Of a stretch of DNA of 64,000 nt, positions 8,360 to 17,033 are shown piece after piece. The first letter of the stretch is position 1. Every line of letters starts with the position of its first letter. The notes under the pieces are model-generated. The model made no database searches, had not been told where the DNA came from, and was given only the letters and a program-made list of their open reading frames with translations. The position numbers and the translations under genes were made by a program. The DNA is from an uncultured Gammaproteobacteria bacterium (GTDB lineage Bacteria > Pseudomonadota > Gammaproteobacteria > UBA6429 > Thiohalophilaceae): contig CALBTB010000007.1 in assembly GCA_937967995.1 (NCBI GenBank), positions 131,235-195,234 of the forward strand, given 5' to 3'.

Positions 8360-10429
8360 TCAATACCGGGTTTTGATCTTGAACTTCGAGACACCGTCCT
8401 GCAGTGATCGGGCGGCGGTATGCAGCTGACTGATGGCGCCACTGGACTGGCGTAAGGATTCCGCCGTTTGTTGCGTGCCTTCACTAAGCTGCGTGATAGA
8501 TTCGGTAATTTGTTGTGCGCCCAGCGACTGGTTCTGCATGCCTTCGTGGACCATTTCAAATCGCGGCAACAGCGCCTGCACCTGTTCAATGATGTCTGCC
8601 AGTTGCACACCCACGTGACGCACTTCGTCGACACCACGGCGTACTTCCTCGGTAAACTTGTCCATGCCCATCACACCGGCAGACACCGCTGACTGCATTT
8701 CCTTCACCATCTGTTCGATGTCCCAGGTAGCGACGGCAGTTTGATCTGCCAGGCGGCGAATTTCCGTGGCGACCACCGAGAAACCAACACCGTATTCACC
8801 AGCTTTCTCAGCTTCGATGGCCGCATTCAATGAAAGCAGGTTGGTCTGGTCCGCGACCTTGGTAATCGTCGTTACCACGCTGTTGATATTGGCGGCCTTT
8901 TCACTCAGCACGGATAACTTCGAACCGATGCTGGACGTGGCATCCATCATCTGGTGCATGGTGTTTTCCATGCTGGCCAGGGCGGACTGGCTGTCTGTTG
9001 CGGAATTCGCCGTGGTCTCAGCAACACCGGTGACTTCATCCATGGTGTACACCAGTTCCTGCACGGTGGCGGCAATTTCTTTTGCGGTGGTGGAAATCTG
9101 GTTTGCGGTGGCGGCCTGTTCGGTAACGGTGGCTTCCTGTTGCTTGGCGGTCGCCGCAATTTCTGTTGAAGACGACGTCACCTGAATACCGGATTTCTGC
9201 ACACTGGACACCAGTGATGACAGGTTAACGGCCATCATGTTCAATGACGAAATAAGTTGGCCGATTTCATCCTGCGAGGTTTCTTTCAGATTAACAGTCA
9301 GGTCACCGGAAGCAATACGGCCGGTGGCATCCACGGCATCATTAAGTGGCGTAACAATGGCATGAATAATTTGCATGGACACCCGGCTGGCTACCAGCAC
9401 CGCCACAATCAATAACACGATGGAGATAAACAGAATCACAATTACCTGTGTGGTGAGGAAACTGTTGGCCTCATCGATTTTATTTCGCGAGAGTTTTTCA
9501 AGGAATGCCAGTTTCTCGTCGATGGCATTCATAATGGGCGCGATTTCCGTTTTGATGATATGAGAATCCTGGCGCCATTCATCGCTGCTGTGAATCTTGT
9601 GCAGGGTTTCCAGGTTAGTAAAAAACTCTTTGCTCTTTAACTCTACCTGTTCAATGGAATCCACCTGGTCGAGAATTAACAGGTCATCATAGTTTCTGAT
9701 CCTGGTGATGTATTTTTCCACCTGTTCGCGGTACAGGTTGATCTCGTCAATGGATTTTTCACTGCGATAGGCCAGGTAGGCGCGCACGCCATTCATGACA
9801 TTGGTCCAGCTATACCGCAGACTCTCTATGTCGAGCAGTATCTGGCGGCGCTGCGCACTAACCTGTTCCATAGTCTCGGATTCAATCATCGTGTATAAAT
9901 TATTGAGAATCACCTGACTGATGGGATTGAGGTGTTTAGCAGCGTAGTCAATCCCGGGGAAATTCTTGTTGTTGCTATCGGCCAGCTCAAACATGTGTGT
10001 TTTGTATTTCTTGAAAGCGGCAATATCGTTTTCGATTTCCAGCACCTTTTGCATGGCCTGGGCGTCATCAATAATCGGTTCATGAGATTTGAGTTCGGCA
10101 ATGGTGTCGTCAATCTTGCCCAATGCCGCAATATAACTTTTCTGGTAAGCCGGTTCCTTGCTCAACAGGTACAGACCAAGTGAACCGGAGGCATCCTTGA
10201 TGTGTTCACTCAGTTTGATAGTGGCAAACACGGTCGGCTCGTGTTCATCAACCACCATGTGAATGTTGCTGCGAACCATAAAGCCACCGGCCAGTGTGAT
10301 GAGCACGATGATCAGCATAAACACCAGCACCATGCCAAAACCAAAGCCGAGCTTTTTCTTGATCGAATACGTCGCCAGCTTCTCGCTGAGTAACGCATTC
10401 AGATTGAAGCGTTTTAGAATTGTTTTCAC
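8360..10429 (-). CDS. wspA: WspA-type methyl-accepting chemotaxis receptor
   Basis: Membrane receptor of the Wsp system, thought from Pseudomonas work to sense surface contact or envelope stress. A short N-terminal cytoplasmic stretch is followed by a membrane helix (~29-52), a long periplasmic helical sensor (~53-315), a second membrane helix (~325-347), a HAMP domain and a cytoplasmic signalling coiled coil. The conserved hairpin tip region reads EAEKAGEYGVGFSVVATEIRR followed by LADQTAVATWDIEQMV, which is the WspA form rather than that of most chemotaxis receptors. First gene of the seven-gene operon. It is read from a strong candidate sigma-28 promoter 70-97 bp upstream of the start codon. 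Confidence 0.93.
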   Translation of the reverse strand: MKTILKRFNLNALLSEKLATYSIKKKLGFGFGMVLVFMLIIVLITLAGGFMVRSNIHMVVDEHEPTVFATIKLSEHIKDASGSLGLYLLSKEPAYQKSYIAALGKIDDTIAELKSHEPIIDDAQAMQKVLEIENDIAAFKKYKTHMFELADSNNKNFPGIDYAAKHLNPISQVILNNLYTMIESETMEQVSAQRRQILLDIESLRYSWTNVMNGVRAYLAYRSEKSIDEINLYREQVEKYITRIRNYDDLLILDQVDSIEQVELKSKEFFTNLETLHKIHSSDEWRQDSHIIKTEIAPIMNAIDEKLAFLEKLSRNKIDEANSFLTTQVIVILFISIVLLIVAVLVASRVSMQIIHAIVTPLNDAVDATGRIASGDLTVNLKETSQDEIGQLISSLNMMAVNLSSLVSSVQKSGIQVTSSSTEIAATAKQQEATVTEQAATANQISTTAKEIAATVQELVYTMDEVTGVAETTANSATDSQSALASMENTMHQMMDATSSIGSKLSVLSEKAANINSVVTTITKVADQTNLLSLNAAIEAEKAGEYGVGFSVVATEIRRLADQTAVATWDIEQMVKEMQSAVSAGVMGMDKFTEEVRRGVDEVRHVGVQLADIIEQVQALLPRFEMVHEGMQNQSLGAQQITESITQLSEGTQQTAESLRQSSGAISQLHTAARSLQDGVSKFKIKTRY

Positions 10430-10726
10430 TTTTGTTCCCTGTTCCGCAAAAATTCTGACCCGGGTGTGCCCTATATAATAAGTAGAGGGGTACGTATAAA
10501 TTTCGGCGTGAAATCCAAAAACTTTATAAATATGGGGACGTTAGTAGAGGGGGCGGCGTCTATTCTGAACTGCTGACACAAACTGGAAAGACCAGAAAAT
10601 CAGTGATTTATAGCGGCTGCGAAACGGCGTGTTCGGTTTTTGACGCGACAGACACAAGCTATTGATAATTCAAGAGATCGCCGCATTAAACCGATATTAG
10701 AAGTAGATTATTTTATAGAGTTAGTC
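10430..10726. other. Divergent intergenic region between wspA and the EAL gene
   Basis: About 300 bp separates the two divergent c-di-GMP genes. The minus strand holds the sigma-28-like promoter annotated separately. On the plus strand a TATATAATA run near 10482 could act as a -10 element, but no convincing -35 was found. Nothing that looks like a gene is present. Confidence 0.6.
10500..10526 (-). promoter_or_regulatory. Candidate sigma-28 (FliA) promoter of the wsp operon
   Basis: Read on the minus strand, the sequence is TAAAGTTT, an 11-base spacer, then GCCGAAAT. The enterobacterial FliA consensus is TAAAGTTT-N11-GCCGATAA, so the -35 is a perfect match, the spacer is exact and the -10 matches 6 of 8 positions. 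Transcription would start near 10493, giving a leader of about 65 bases before the wspA start. Chemoreceptor genes are common sigma-28 targets. Confidence 0.72.
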
Positions 10727-12331
10727 ATGTCGTCCAGTCAGCTTGCCCCAGCCAGGAAGTTATCCTTATCCCTGATCGCCGTGTTTGCGATCCTGCTGTG
10801 TGCGATCGCTGTGGTACTGGTATGGCATCATCAGGTCAGTCACGAACTGGTGGCGAGCGACAAACTGGATCGTCTGCACAAAGAACAATTTATAGCGTTC
10901 AGTGTGCTCATGAGTCTGGTAGTTATCGCGTTTGTGTTTATGCTGTACACCATTCGCAAAACATTACAGTCGCAGGAACAGGCTATACTGCAACAGGCCA
11001 ATTATGATGCGGTCACTGGTTTACCGAACCGGCGTTTGTTCAGTGAATACCTGAAGCTGGCGATCGCCCAGTCGAAACGAAAAGGCAAACTGGTTGCCAT
11101 TGTGCGACTGAACATCAATCGCTTCAGCCAGATCAATACCGGCGTCGGACATGAAGCAGCCGATGAATTATTGCGTCAGTATGCGATTCGAATCAGCCAG
11201 CATGTACGGGCCAGTGATACCGTAGCGCGCATGGGTGCTGATGACTTTGCCATGATCATCAGCGAATTCGATCGCAAGGATGAACTGGAAGTGATCGTGC
11301 AGCGGGTGCTGGATGAAGTGGCCGAGAGTTACTCAATCGAATCGCATATATTAAATATTCACACCAGTGCCGGCATCGCAGTTTATCCCATCGATCAGGA
11401 TGACGGCGGTGCATTGTTACTGTCCGCCGACTCCGCCATGGCGCAGGCCAAAGATATCAGAGGCGGTGGTTACATCTTCTTTACTTCGGAAATGGGCGTC
11501 AACAGTACCGCGCGCCTGCAGGAAGAACAGAGTCTGCGCAAGGCGTTGCAGAACAATGAGTTTATTCTGCATTACCAGCCGAAAGTCGATTCCACCATGG
11601 GCTCGGTAAATGGCTTCGAAGCCTTAATCCGCTGGCAACACCCGGAGCGTGGACTGGTGCCGCCGGGTTTGTTTATTCCCGTGCTCGAAGAAAGTGGCTT
11701 GATTATTCCGGTGGGCGAATGGGTAATACGCGAAACCTGCGAAGCGATCAGCCGCTGGTCGTCACAGGGGCTGAGCGTGGTGCCGGTATCGGTAAACGTG
11801 GCCGCGCCGCAGTTTAACCAGAAAGGCTTTGTGCAACGGGTGAAAGATATTCTCGACGAAACCGGTGTCGAGCCGGCCTATATCGAGCTGGAAATCACCG
11901 AAAGCTGTCTGATGTCGGACGCCGAGGCCAATATCGAAATCGTGCGCGAGTTAAAAGAGCTGGGTATGTCCATCGCGGTGGATGATTTCGGAACCGGTTA
12001 TTCGTCCCTGAACCACCTGAACCGCTTTCCCATCGACACCCTCAAGATCGACCGCTCGTTTATCACCAACGTCAACAACCGGCGCGAGAACGACAACGCC
12101 GGCATCGTCACGGCCATCATGTCCCTGTCGCACAGCCTGCGCCTCAACGTAGTGGCCGAAGGGGTGGAAACCGCCCAGGAACTGGCCTTCCTGTATGCGC
12201 TGGGCTGCCGCACCATCCAGGGCTTCCTGTTCAGCAAGCCACTGGCCGAGGCCGACGTAATCGCCCTGCTCAAGGACGCCAAGTCCATCAACGACGCCCT
12301 GCTGGCCGCGCGCCAGGAACTCAGCGCCTGA
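10727..12331 (+). CDS. Membrane-anchored degenerate GGDEF / EAL c-di-GMP phosphodiesterase
   Basis: Predicted to hydrolyse c-di-GMP. Two membrane segments (~16-36 and ~62-82) flank a short periplasmic loop, so no large sensor domain is present. A GGDEF domain follows with the site degenerated to GADDF, so it is probably not a cyclase and may bind GTP or be purely structural. The C-terminal EAL domain is complete: FEALIRWQHP, EITESCLM, the DDFGTGYSSL loop, KIDRSF and VVAEGVET. I chose ATG 10727; an upstream in-frame TTG at 10640 would add 29 polar residues without a better ribosome site. Transcribed divergently from wsp, it is well placed to oppose WspR. Confidence 0.9.
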   Translation: MSSSQLAPARKLSLSLIAVFAILLCAIAVVLVWHHQVSHELVASDKLDRLHKEQFIAFSVLMSLVVIAFVFMLYTIRKTLQSQEQAILQQANYDAVTGLPNRRLFSEYLKLAIAQSKRKGKLVAIVRLNINRFSQINTGVGHEAADELLRQYAIRISQHVRASDTVARMGADDFAMIISEFDRKDELEVIVQRVLDEVAESYSIESHILNIHTSAGIAVYPIDQDDGGALLLSADSAMAQAKDIRGGGYIFFTSEMGVNSTARLQEEQSLRKALQNNEFILHYQPKVDSTMGSVNGFEALIRWQHPERGLVPPGLFIPVLEESGLIIPVGEWVIRETCEAISRWSSQGLSVVPVSVNVAAPQFNQKGFVQRVKDILDETGVEPAYIELEITESCLMSDAEANIEIVRELKELGMSIAVDDFGTGYSSLNHLNRFPIDTLKIDRSFITNVNNRRENDNAGIVTAIMSLSHSLRLNVVAEGVETAQELAFLYALGCRTIQGFLFSKPLAEADVIALLKDAKSINDALLAARQELSA

Positions 12332-12394
12332 CCAAAATCCCCCAATTGGGGCTCTTGCAAAGCCAAGACCTATCCATTAACTTGGTCATTCGAC

Positions 12395-12473
12395 CGCCGG
12401 GGGTGCCTGCACAAAAGCTGGCTGAGAGACACCCATCGAACCTGAACCAGGTAACACTGGCGTAGGGAAGGCG
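12395..12473 (+). promoter_or_regulatory. TPP (thiamine pyrophosphate) riboswitch, THI element
   Basis: The leader of thiC contains the conserved blocks of the TPP aptamer in order: GGGGGTGCC, GCTGAGAGACACCC, GAACCTGAACCAGGTAACACTGGCGTAGGGAAG. These form helices P2-P5 with the pyrimidine-binding CTGAGA loop. The aptamer ends about 70 bases before the thiC ATG. Binding of TPP would repress thiC expression, most likely at translation initiation because no strong terminator with a T-run follows. A short stem around GGCCACAGGCC (12490-12500) could belong to the expression platform. Confidence 0.95.
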
Positions 12474-12545
12474 ACAGAACTCCCCCACTGGCCACAGGCC
12501 ACGGTCGTCCACAGCCCAGATGCGATACCGAGCGAGGACGAACAC

Positions 12546-14435
12546 ATGAGCGCAATCCCGGAAGAATTCCTGAAAAAAACAGCCCTGTTATCCGAGGAGG
12601 TAACCCGGCCGTTTTCACAGTCGACCAAAATCTACGTGCAGGGCAGCCGCCCGGACATTCGCGTGCCCATGCGTGAAGTTAGCCAGTCCCCGACCCACAC
12701 CGAGCAGGGCCAGGAGATCAACCCACCTATTTATATCTATGACACCTCTGGCCCGTACACGGACCCGGAAGTGAACATCGACCTGTTAAAAGGCCTGCCA
12801 GCCTTGCGCGCCAAATGGATTGCCGAGCGCAACGACACCGAACAGCTCGATGGCCCCAGCAGTGAATATGGCCGCCAGCGCCAGAACGATCCGTCGCTCG
12901 CGCACCTGCGCTTCGAACACATCCAATCCCCCCGCAAAGCCAGGGACGGCGCTAATGTTTCGCAGATGCATTACGCGCGGCAGGGCATCATCACACCGGA
13001 AATGGAATTTATCGCGATTCGCGAAAACAACAACCTGCAAAAAATGAAAGCCGACCCGGCCTACGCAAAGTTACTGCGCCAGCATAAAGGCGAAAACTTT
13101 GGCGCCAACATCCCGGACGAAATCACGCCCGAGTTCGTGCGCGATGAAGTGGCCGCCGGGCGCGCCATCATTCCGGCCAACATCAACCACCCGGAGCTGG
13201 AACCGATGATTATCGGCCGTAACTTCCGCGTGAAGATCAACACCAACATCGGCAACAGCGCCGTAACCTCGTCCATCGAAGAAGAAGTGGAAAAGATGGT
13301 GTGGAGTGCGCGCTGGGGCGGCGATACGTTGATGGACCTTTCTACCGGCAAAAACATTCACGAAACCCGCGAATGGATCTTGCGTAACTCGCCCATGCCC
13401 ATTGGCACCGTGCCCATCTACCAGGCGCTGGAAAAGGTTAACGGCAAGGCCGAAGACCTCACCTGGGAAATCATGCGCGATACGTTAATCGAGCAAGCCG
13501 AGCAGGGCGTGGACTACTTTACGATTCACGCCGGGGTGTTACTGCGCTACGTACCGTTAACCGCCAACCGCGTGACCGGCATCGTGAGCCGCGGCGGTTC
13601 CATCATGGCCAAGTGGTGCCTGGCGCATCATGAAGAAAACTTTTTATACACCCACTTCGATGACATCTGCGAAATCATGAAGGCCTACGACGTGAGCTTC
13701 AGCCTCGGCGACGGCCTGCGCCCCGGTTGCCTGGCCGACGCCAACGACGCCGCGCAATTCGGCGAACTGGAAACCCTGGGCGAATTAACAAAGAAAGCCT
13801 GGCAACACGACGTGCAGGTGATGATCGAAGGCCCCGGCCACGTGCCGCTGCACATGATTAAGGAGAACGTGACCAAGGAACTGGACGACTGTTTCGAAGC
13901 ACCGTTTTATACATTAGGCCCGTTAGTCACCGACGTCGCCCCGGCCTACGATCACATTACATCAGCAATCGGCGCCACCAACATAGGCTGGTACGGCACG
14001 GCCATGCTGTGTTACGTCACCCCCAAAGAACACCTGGGCCTGCCCAATAAACAGGACGTACGCGACGGCATCATCGCCTATAAGATCGCCGCCCACGGCA
14101 GTGATCTCGCCAAAGGCTTCCCCGGTGCCCAGGTGCGCGACAATGCACTATCCAAAGCGCGCTTTGAATTCCGCTGGGAAGACCAGTTTAACCTGAGCCT
14201 CGACCCGGACCGCGCCCGCGAATTCCACGACGAAACCATGCCCAAGGAAGCGCACAAGGTCGCACACTTTTGCAGTATGTGCGGGCCGAACTTCTGCTCG
14301 ATGAAGATTACGCAGGATGTGAGGGACTACGCCAAAGAACAAGGCGTACAGGTGGAAGTGGCGCTGACGGAAGGGATGAAACGAAAAGCGAAAGAGTTTA
14401 AAGAGCAGGGAAGCGAGATTTATAAGGAAGTTTGA
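12546..14435 (+). CDS. thiC: Phosphomethylpyrimidine synthase ThiC
   Basis: Radical-SAM enzyme that rearranges aminoimidazole ribotide (AIR) into the HMP-phosphate pyrimidine of thiamine, in the cytoplasm. The 629-residue protein has the N-terminal ThiC domain, the barrel with SRGGSIMAKWC and GDGLRPGCLADANDAAQF, and the C-terminal cluster motif CSMCGPNFC near residue 577, which gives the CxxCxxxxC [4Fe-4S] ligands. Length and all motifs are normal. The start ATG has GAGGA about 9 bases upstream. Regulated by the TPP riboswitch in its leader. No other thi gene is adjacent, and the AT-rich island begins immediately downstream. Confidence 0.98.
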   Translation: MSAIPEEFLKKTALLSEEVTRPFSQSTKIYVQGSRPDIRVPMREVSQSPTHTEQGQEINPPIYIYDTSGPYTDPEVNIDLLKGLPALRAKWIAERNDTEQLDGPSSEYGRQRQNDPSLAHLRFEHIQSPRKARDGANVSQMHYARQGIITPEMEFIAIRENNNLQKMKADPAYAKLLRQHKGENFGANIPDEITPEFVRDEVAAGRAIIPANINHPELEPMIIGRNFRVKINTNIGNSAVTSSIEEEVEKMVWSARWGGDTLMDLSTGKNIHETREWILRNSPMPIGTVPIYQALEKVNGKAEDLTWEIMRDTLIEQAEQGVDYFTIHAGVLLRYVPLTANRVTGIVSRGGSIMAKWCLAHHEENFLYTHFDDICEIMKAYDVSFSLGDGLRPGCLADANDAAQFGELETLGELTKKAWQHDVQVMIEGPGHVPLHMIKENVTKELDDCFEAPFYTLGPLVTDVAPAYDHITSAIGATNIGWYGTAMLCYVTPKEHLGLPNKQDVRDGIIAYKIAAHGSDLAKGFPGAQVRDNALSKARFEFRWEDQFNLSLDPDRAREFHDETMPKEAHKVAHFCSMCGPNFCSMKITQDVRDYAKEQGVQVEVALTEGMKRKAKEFKEQGSEIYKEV

Positions 14436-14516
14436 ATTATTGAAGATAAAATTATCAGGAAGTGAATTTAATTATTATTTGTTAGAAATATTCTGAATTT
14501 ATACTAAAAATATAGA

Positions 14517-14921
14517 ATGGAACAGAGTGAAAAAAAGCGGCTTTTCAATTGTTTCGCGCCACTGTTGGGTATTTTCTTTGGTTATATCTTTGGCTGGTAT
14601 TTGTATTATCAGTTGCCAACAGAAGGATATACTGAATTAGCAACAAGGTTTTATAGCTTAGTATTTAGTATGGTGGGTTGGGCTATAGCAGTAGTTAGCC
14701 AAAATAAAAAGTTACACTGCGGTGGTACTCGTGATAGAGACGAAGATGACAACAGTAAGCTTATGCTTTTTAATATTATCATCGTTGGATTTTTAGTAAT
14801 TGGTGGTATATCTCTTGCGACAAAAGAATTTGTCTATTATGCCATTTCCATTGTTATTGTATTAGGTATGTTGGTTGGTGAAGTTGGTTGGGGTAGACCG
14901 TTATACATCATAAAATTGTAA
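14517..14921 (+). CDS. Unknown small four-helix membrane protein
   Basis: Not recognised. The 134-residue product has four hydrophobic stretches: ~13-32 (LLGIFFGYIFGWYLYYQL), ~45-60, ~83-100 and ~105-121. A short charged loop (GGTRDRDEDDNSK) lies between the second and third, suggesting an inner-membrane protein with a small polar loop. No catalytic motif is visible. No clear ribosome site precedes the ATG, so the start is uncertain. It is the first gene of an AT-rich, plus-strand run of three (14517, 14933, 15378) closely spaced genes, which differ sharply in base composition from thiC upstream and are probably horizontally acquired. Confidence 0.6.
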   Translation: MEQSEKKRLFNCFAPLLGIFFGYIFGWYLYYQLPTEGYTELATRFYSLVFSMVGWAIAVVSQNKKLHCGGTRDRDEDDNSKLMLFNIIIVGFLVIGGISLATKEFVYYAISIVIVLGMLVGEVGWGRPLYIIKL

Positions 14922-14932
14922 CTATATGATAT

Positions 14933-15370
14933 ATGAAATATAAATTAATAAATATATTTAGGTGGGTTATCGGGTTATGTTGGTTTGTAATAGCATTAGT
15001 GATTGGTGCATTACTTTTAGACAAGCTTGTAAATACCAACTCAGATCTGGCTAATACAATTTTTCCAATACTAATTTTAGTATGGCTTGGTTCCATTTTT
15101 ATTGGTAGATCATTGTTAGCAAGAATATTTAACAAGCTAGTTGGTGTAACAGAACAGGGATCAAATATATATTACGAAGAAATAGTGAATAGAAATTTAA
15201 ATATTATTCAGCCAGCTGGTGCGATAGCATCAGCAGCTTTTGTAGTAGGGGCATTATACATTGATAATGAAATTGAACCATATACCTATATCTTTACAGA
15301 AGAGCGCCTAATGGATACCTATACTGCATATAATTCTGATACTATAGGATCAGAAAACACTAATAGTTGA
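14933..15370 (+). CDS. Unknown small membrane protein
   Basis: Not recognised. The 145-residue product begins with two hydrophobic helices (~8-28 and ~42-62), followed by a polar stretch (~63-92), a weaker hydrophobic segment (~93-108, AGAIASAAFVVGALYI) and an acidic, Thr/Ser-rich tail. It follows the previous gene by 11 bp and precedes the next by 7 bp, so the three are probably cotranscribed. Very AT-rich codons. The tail contains no recognised domain. It could be a membrane partner of the 15378 product, but nothing in the sequence proves an interaction. Confidence 0.6.
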   Translation: MKYKLINIFRWVIGLCWFVIALVIGALLLDKLVNTNSDLANTIFPILILVWLGSIFIGRSLLARIFNKLVGVTEQGSNIYYEEIVNRNLNIIQPAGAIASAAFVVGALYIDNEIEPYTYIFTEERLMDTYTAYNSDTIGSENTNS

Positions 15371-15377
15371 TAAAAGA

Positions 15378-15788
15378 ATGACAGATAACAAGAAATATCC
15401 TGATTCTATAAAAGTACTGCTAGCAGAAGAGATAAGACAAGAAAAGAATAATAAGCTTAGCTTGCTAGGAATATTCGCAGGTGATGATATTTTACTTAAT
15501 GATGAACCAGGTAAAGCACTACCTGCTTTAGTCGTATATGCAGTATTTAGAGGTGGTAAAGGTAAATCATCAGTTAAAACAAATATCTTTTCACCAAACA
15601 AAGAAAAAGAAATTTTTTCTAGAACAAGTGAAGTTATAATGAAAGAAAATCAAAACATGATTGTAGCTTTCAAATTAACGCCTTTTGAAGTGCCTGCATT
15701 TGGTAAATACAGTATTGAGTGGATATTTGATAATTCTAAGAAATATAGTTTCGAATTTGAAATCAAAAAGGGTAGCTTACAAGGATAG
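15378..15788 (+). CDS. Unknown soluble protein, DUF6941-like
   Basis: A 136-residue soluble protein without signal or membrane segments. The pattern LAEEIRQEKNNKLSLLGIF near the N-terminus, followed by beta-strand-rich sequence (LVVYAVFRGG, SIEWIF), resembles the DUF6941 family of small uncharacterised beta proteins. That assignment is from memory of the family pattern and not certain. No catalytic residues are evident. It is the third gene of the AT-rich run and ends about 70 bp before the convergent putative nuclease gene at 15855. Function unknown. Confidence 0.6.
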   Translation: MTDNKKYPDSIKVLLAEEIRQEKNNKLSLLGIFAGDDILLNDEPGKALPALVVYAVFRGGKGKSSVKTNIFSPNKEKEIFSRTSEVIMKENQNMIVAFKLTPFEVPAFGKYSIEWIFDNSKKYSFEFEIKKGSLQG

Positions 15789-15854
15789 TTTAAATCATAT
15801 GTAAGATTACAGGGCCAATGTGGTAAGGCTCCGTATGATCTATATTTAATTGAG

Positions 15855-17033
15855 CTAAGAGTTAGCAAAGAAAATAAGCTCATATCGTATAGCCTTTATC
15901 TGGAGTGATCCGCTATCAACGAAGCGACTAGGGTTTTGTAGTATTTCAATATCAGGCTTTGAGGAAAAGGCATTTGTCACTAAATAGATAAAATATCGCT
16001 CTTTCCTTTCTTCAGATTGTGCTGCTTGCCATTCATTAACTGTTAGCTCGATGCTATTGAGTATTTTCCCGGTTGTAGCTTTGACTTCAATATATATCTC
16101 ATTACCTTCACTATCATAAGAAGTAATATCCCAGCCTGGTCGACTACCAATAGCTTCCTCATGAACAATTTTTTCAGCAAGATGGTGTAATCCTAAATTA
16201 ATTAGTTTTGTTTTTTCCATTTGAAGAACAAACTTCTCAGCTGCATCACCTACTTTTTTTGATTGTTCCGAGTATCGTCTTGTATTTGAAGATGTTGAAC
16301 TAGAAGAACGATCAAGCTTTGTCATTTTTGGTTTTCTTGGTGTGAAATATTCAATTTTTCCCTTTCGCTGTTTTATATTATTTAGATCAACTACCGAAGT
16401 AAATAAACTTATGGGATCAGGCGTGATAGGATCCACAGCAGTACTATTATAGAGTGATACCATCTCTTTATAGTCTTCTAGCAAAGTTATTTCATTAGGT
16501 AGATTATTTATGTCATATTGAATTGAATAAATTGAGCCTTGCTCATAATCGATATGATGTCGCTCATTTTTTGTGGCGTTTAATTTTAAAGGGCGTTCTG
16601 AAATTTTATTCTTCAGATAGACTGATAGTTTATTATCGAAAATACCTCTCATTCTTGCCGCAGCTTGGTGTAAAGAGTTATGCCGCTTTTCGATATTGGT
16701 GAATAGTTCTTTAAATTGGTTTGCTCCGAGTCCAAGCGATAAATAGATACGATTTAAATCGATAGAAAATAGGTAAACTAAATAATAACCCCTAGATGCG
16801 CTATCTGTTACTAGTGTATTAAAGATGGCGATCCATGGTGCTGCGGTGATTGTTGCCTGTCCGGTTGAACCTTTTATCTTAATATTCTCAAGGCCAGCAT
16901 TTATACCATCCAATTCATTTACAAATTCATTGCAAACTAATTGGTAAACTGGATGATTTTTATCAACAATTTTTGACTTTCGATACTCGGGCCAATCACG
17001 AGCTATATCATTTATTAACGTGGTAAGTGACAT
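15855..17033 (-). CDS. Putative restriction-type protein: McrB N-terminal-like domain plus DUF3883 nuclease-like domain
   Basis: Residues ~1-190 resemble the DUF3578/McrB_N-type domain, which in McrB recognises modified DNA; visible landmarks are AAPWIAIFNTLVTDSASRGYYLVYLF and LSLGLGANQF. After a Ser/Thr-rich linker (~225-255), residues ~260-385 resemble DUF3883: GSRPGWDITSYDSEG and IYIEVKATTG. The D-x-E-x-K arrangement (GWDI ... EVKAT) is the PD-(D/E)xK nuclease core. A single 392-residue protein with both parts could be a stand-alone modification-dependent restriction enzyme. No methyltransferase or AAA+ McrB motor domain is adjacent. AT-rich like its neighbours. The domain assignments are by pattern; DNA cleavage is an inference. 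Confidence 0.75.
   Translation of the reverse strand: MSLTTLINDIARDWPEYRKSKIVDKNHPVYQLVCNEFVNELDGINAGLENIKIKGSTGQATITAAPWIAIFNTLVTDSASRGYYLVYLFSIDLNRIYLSLGLGANQFKELFTNIEKRHNSLHQAAARMRGIFDNKLSVYLKNKISERPLKLNATKNERHHIDYEQGSIYSIQYDINNLPNEITLLEDYKEMVSLYNSTAVDPITPDPISLFTSVVDLNNIKQRKGKIEYFTPRKPKMTKLDRSSSSTSSNTRRYSEQSKKVGDAAEKFVLQMEKTKLINLGLHHLAEKIVHEEAIGSRPGWDITSYDSEGNEIYIEVKATTGKILNSIELTVNEWQAAQSEERKERYFIYLVTNAFSSKPDIEILQNPSRFVDSGSLQIKAIRYELIFFANS

Noticed and set aside
8947..9169. Pro- and Gly-rich reading frames on both strands inside wspA
   Set aside because: They are translations of the Ala/Thr-rich receptor coiled coil in wrong frames; wspA explains the sequence.
10640..10726. TTG start extending the EAL gene by 29 residues
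   Set aside because: No ribosome site and a polar extension; ATG 10727 directly precedes the membrane helix.
12370..12628. Minus-strand ORFs of 74-82 codons over the thiC leader
   Set aside because: They are antisense to the TPP riboswitch and the thiC start; no gene-like features.
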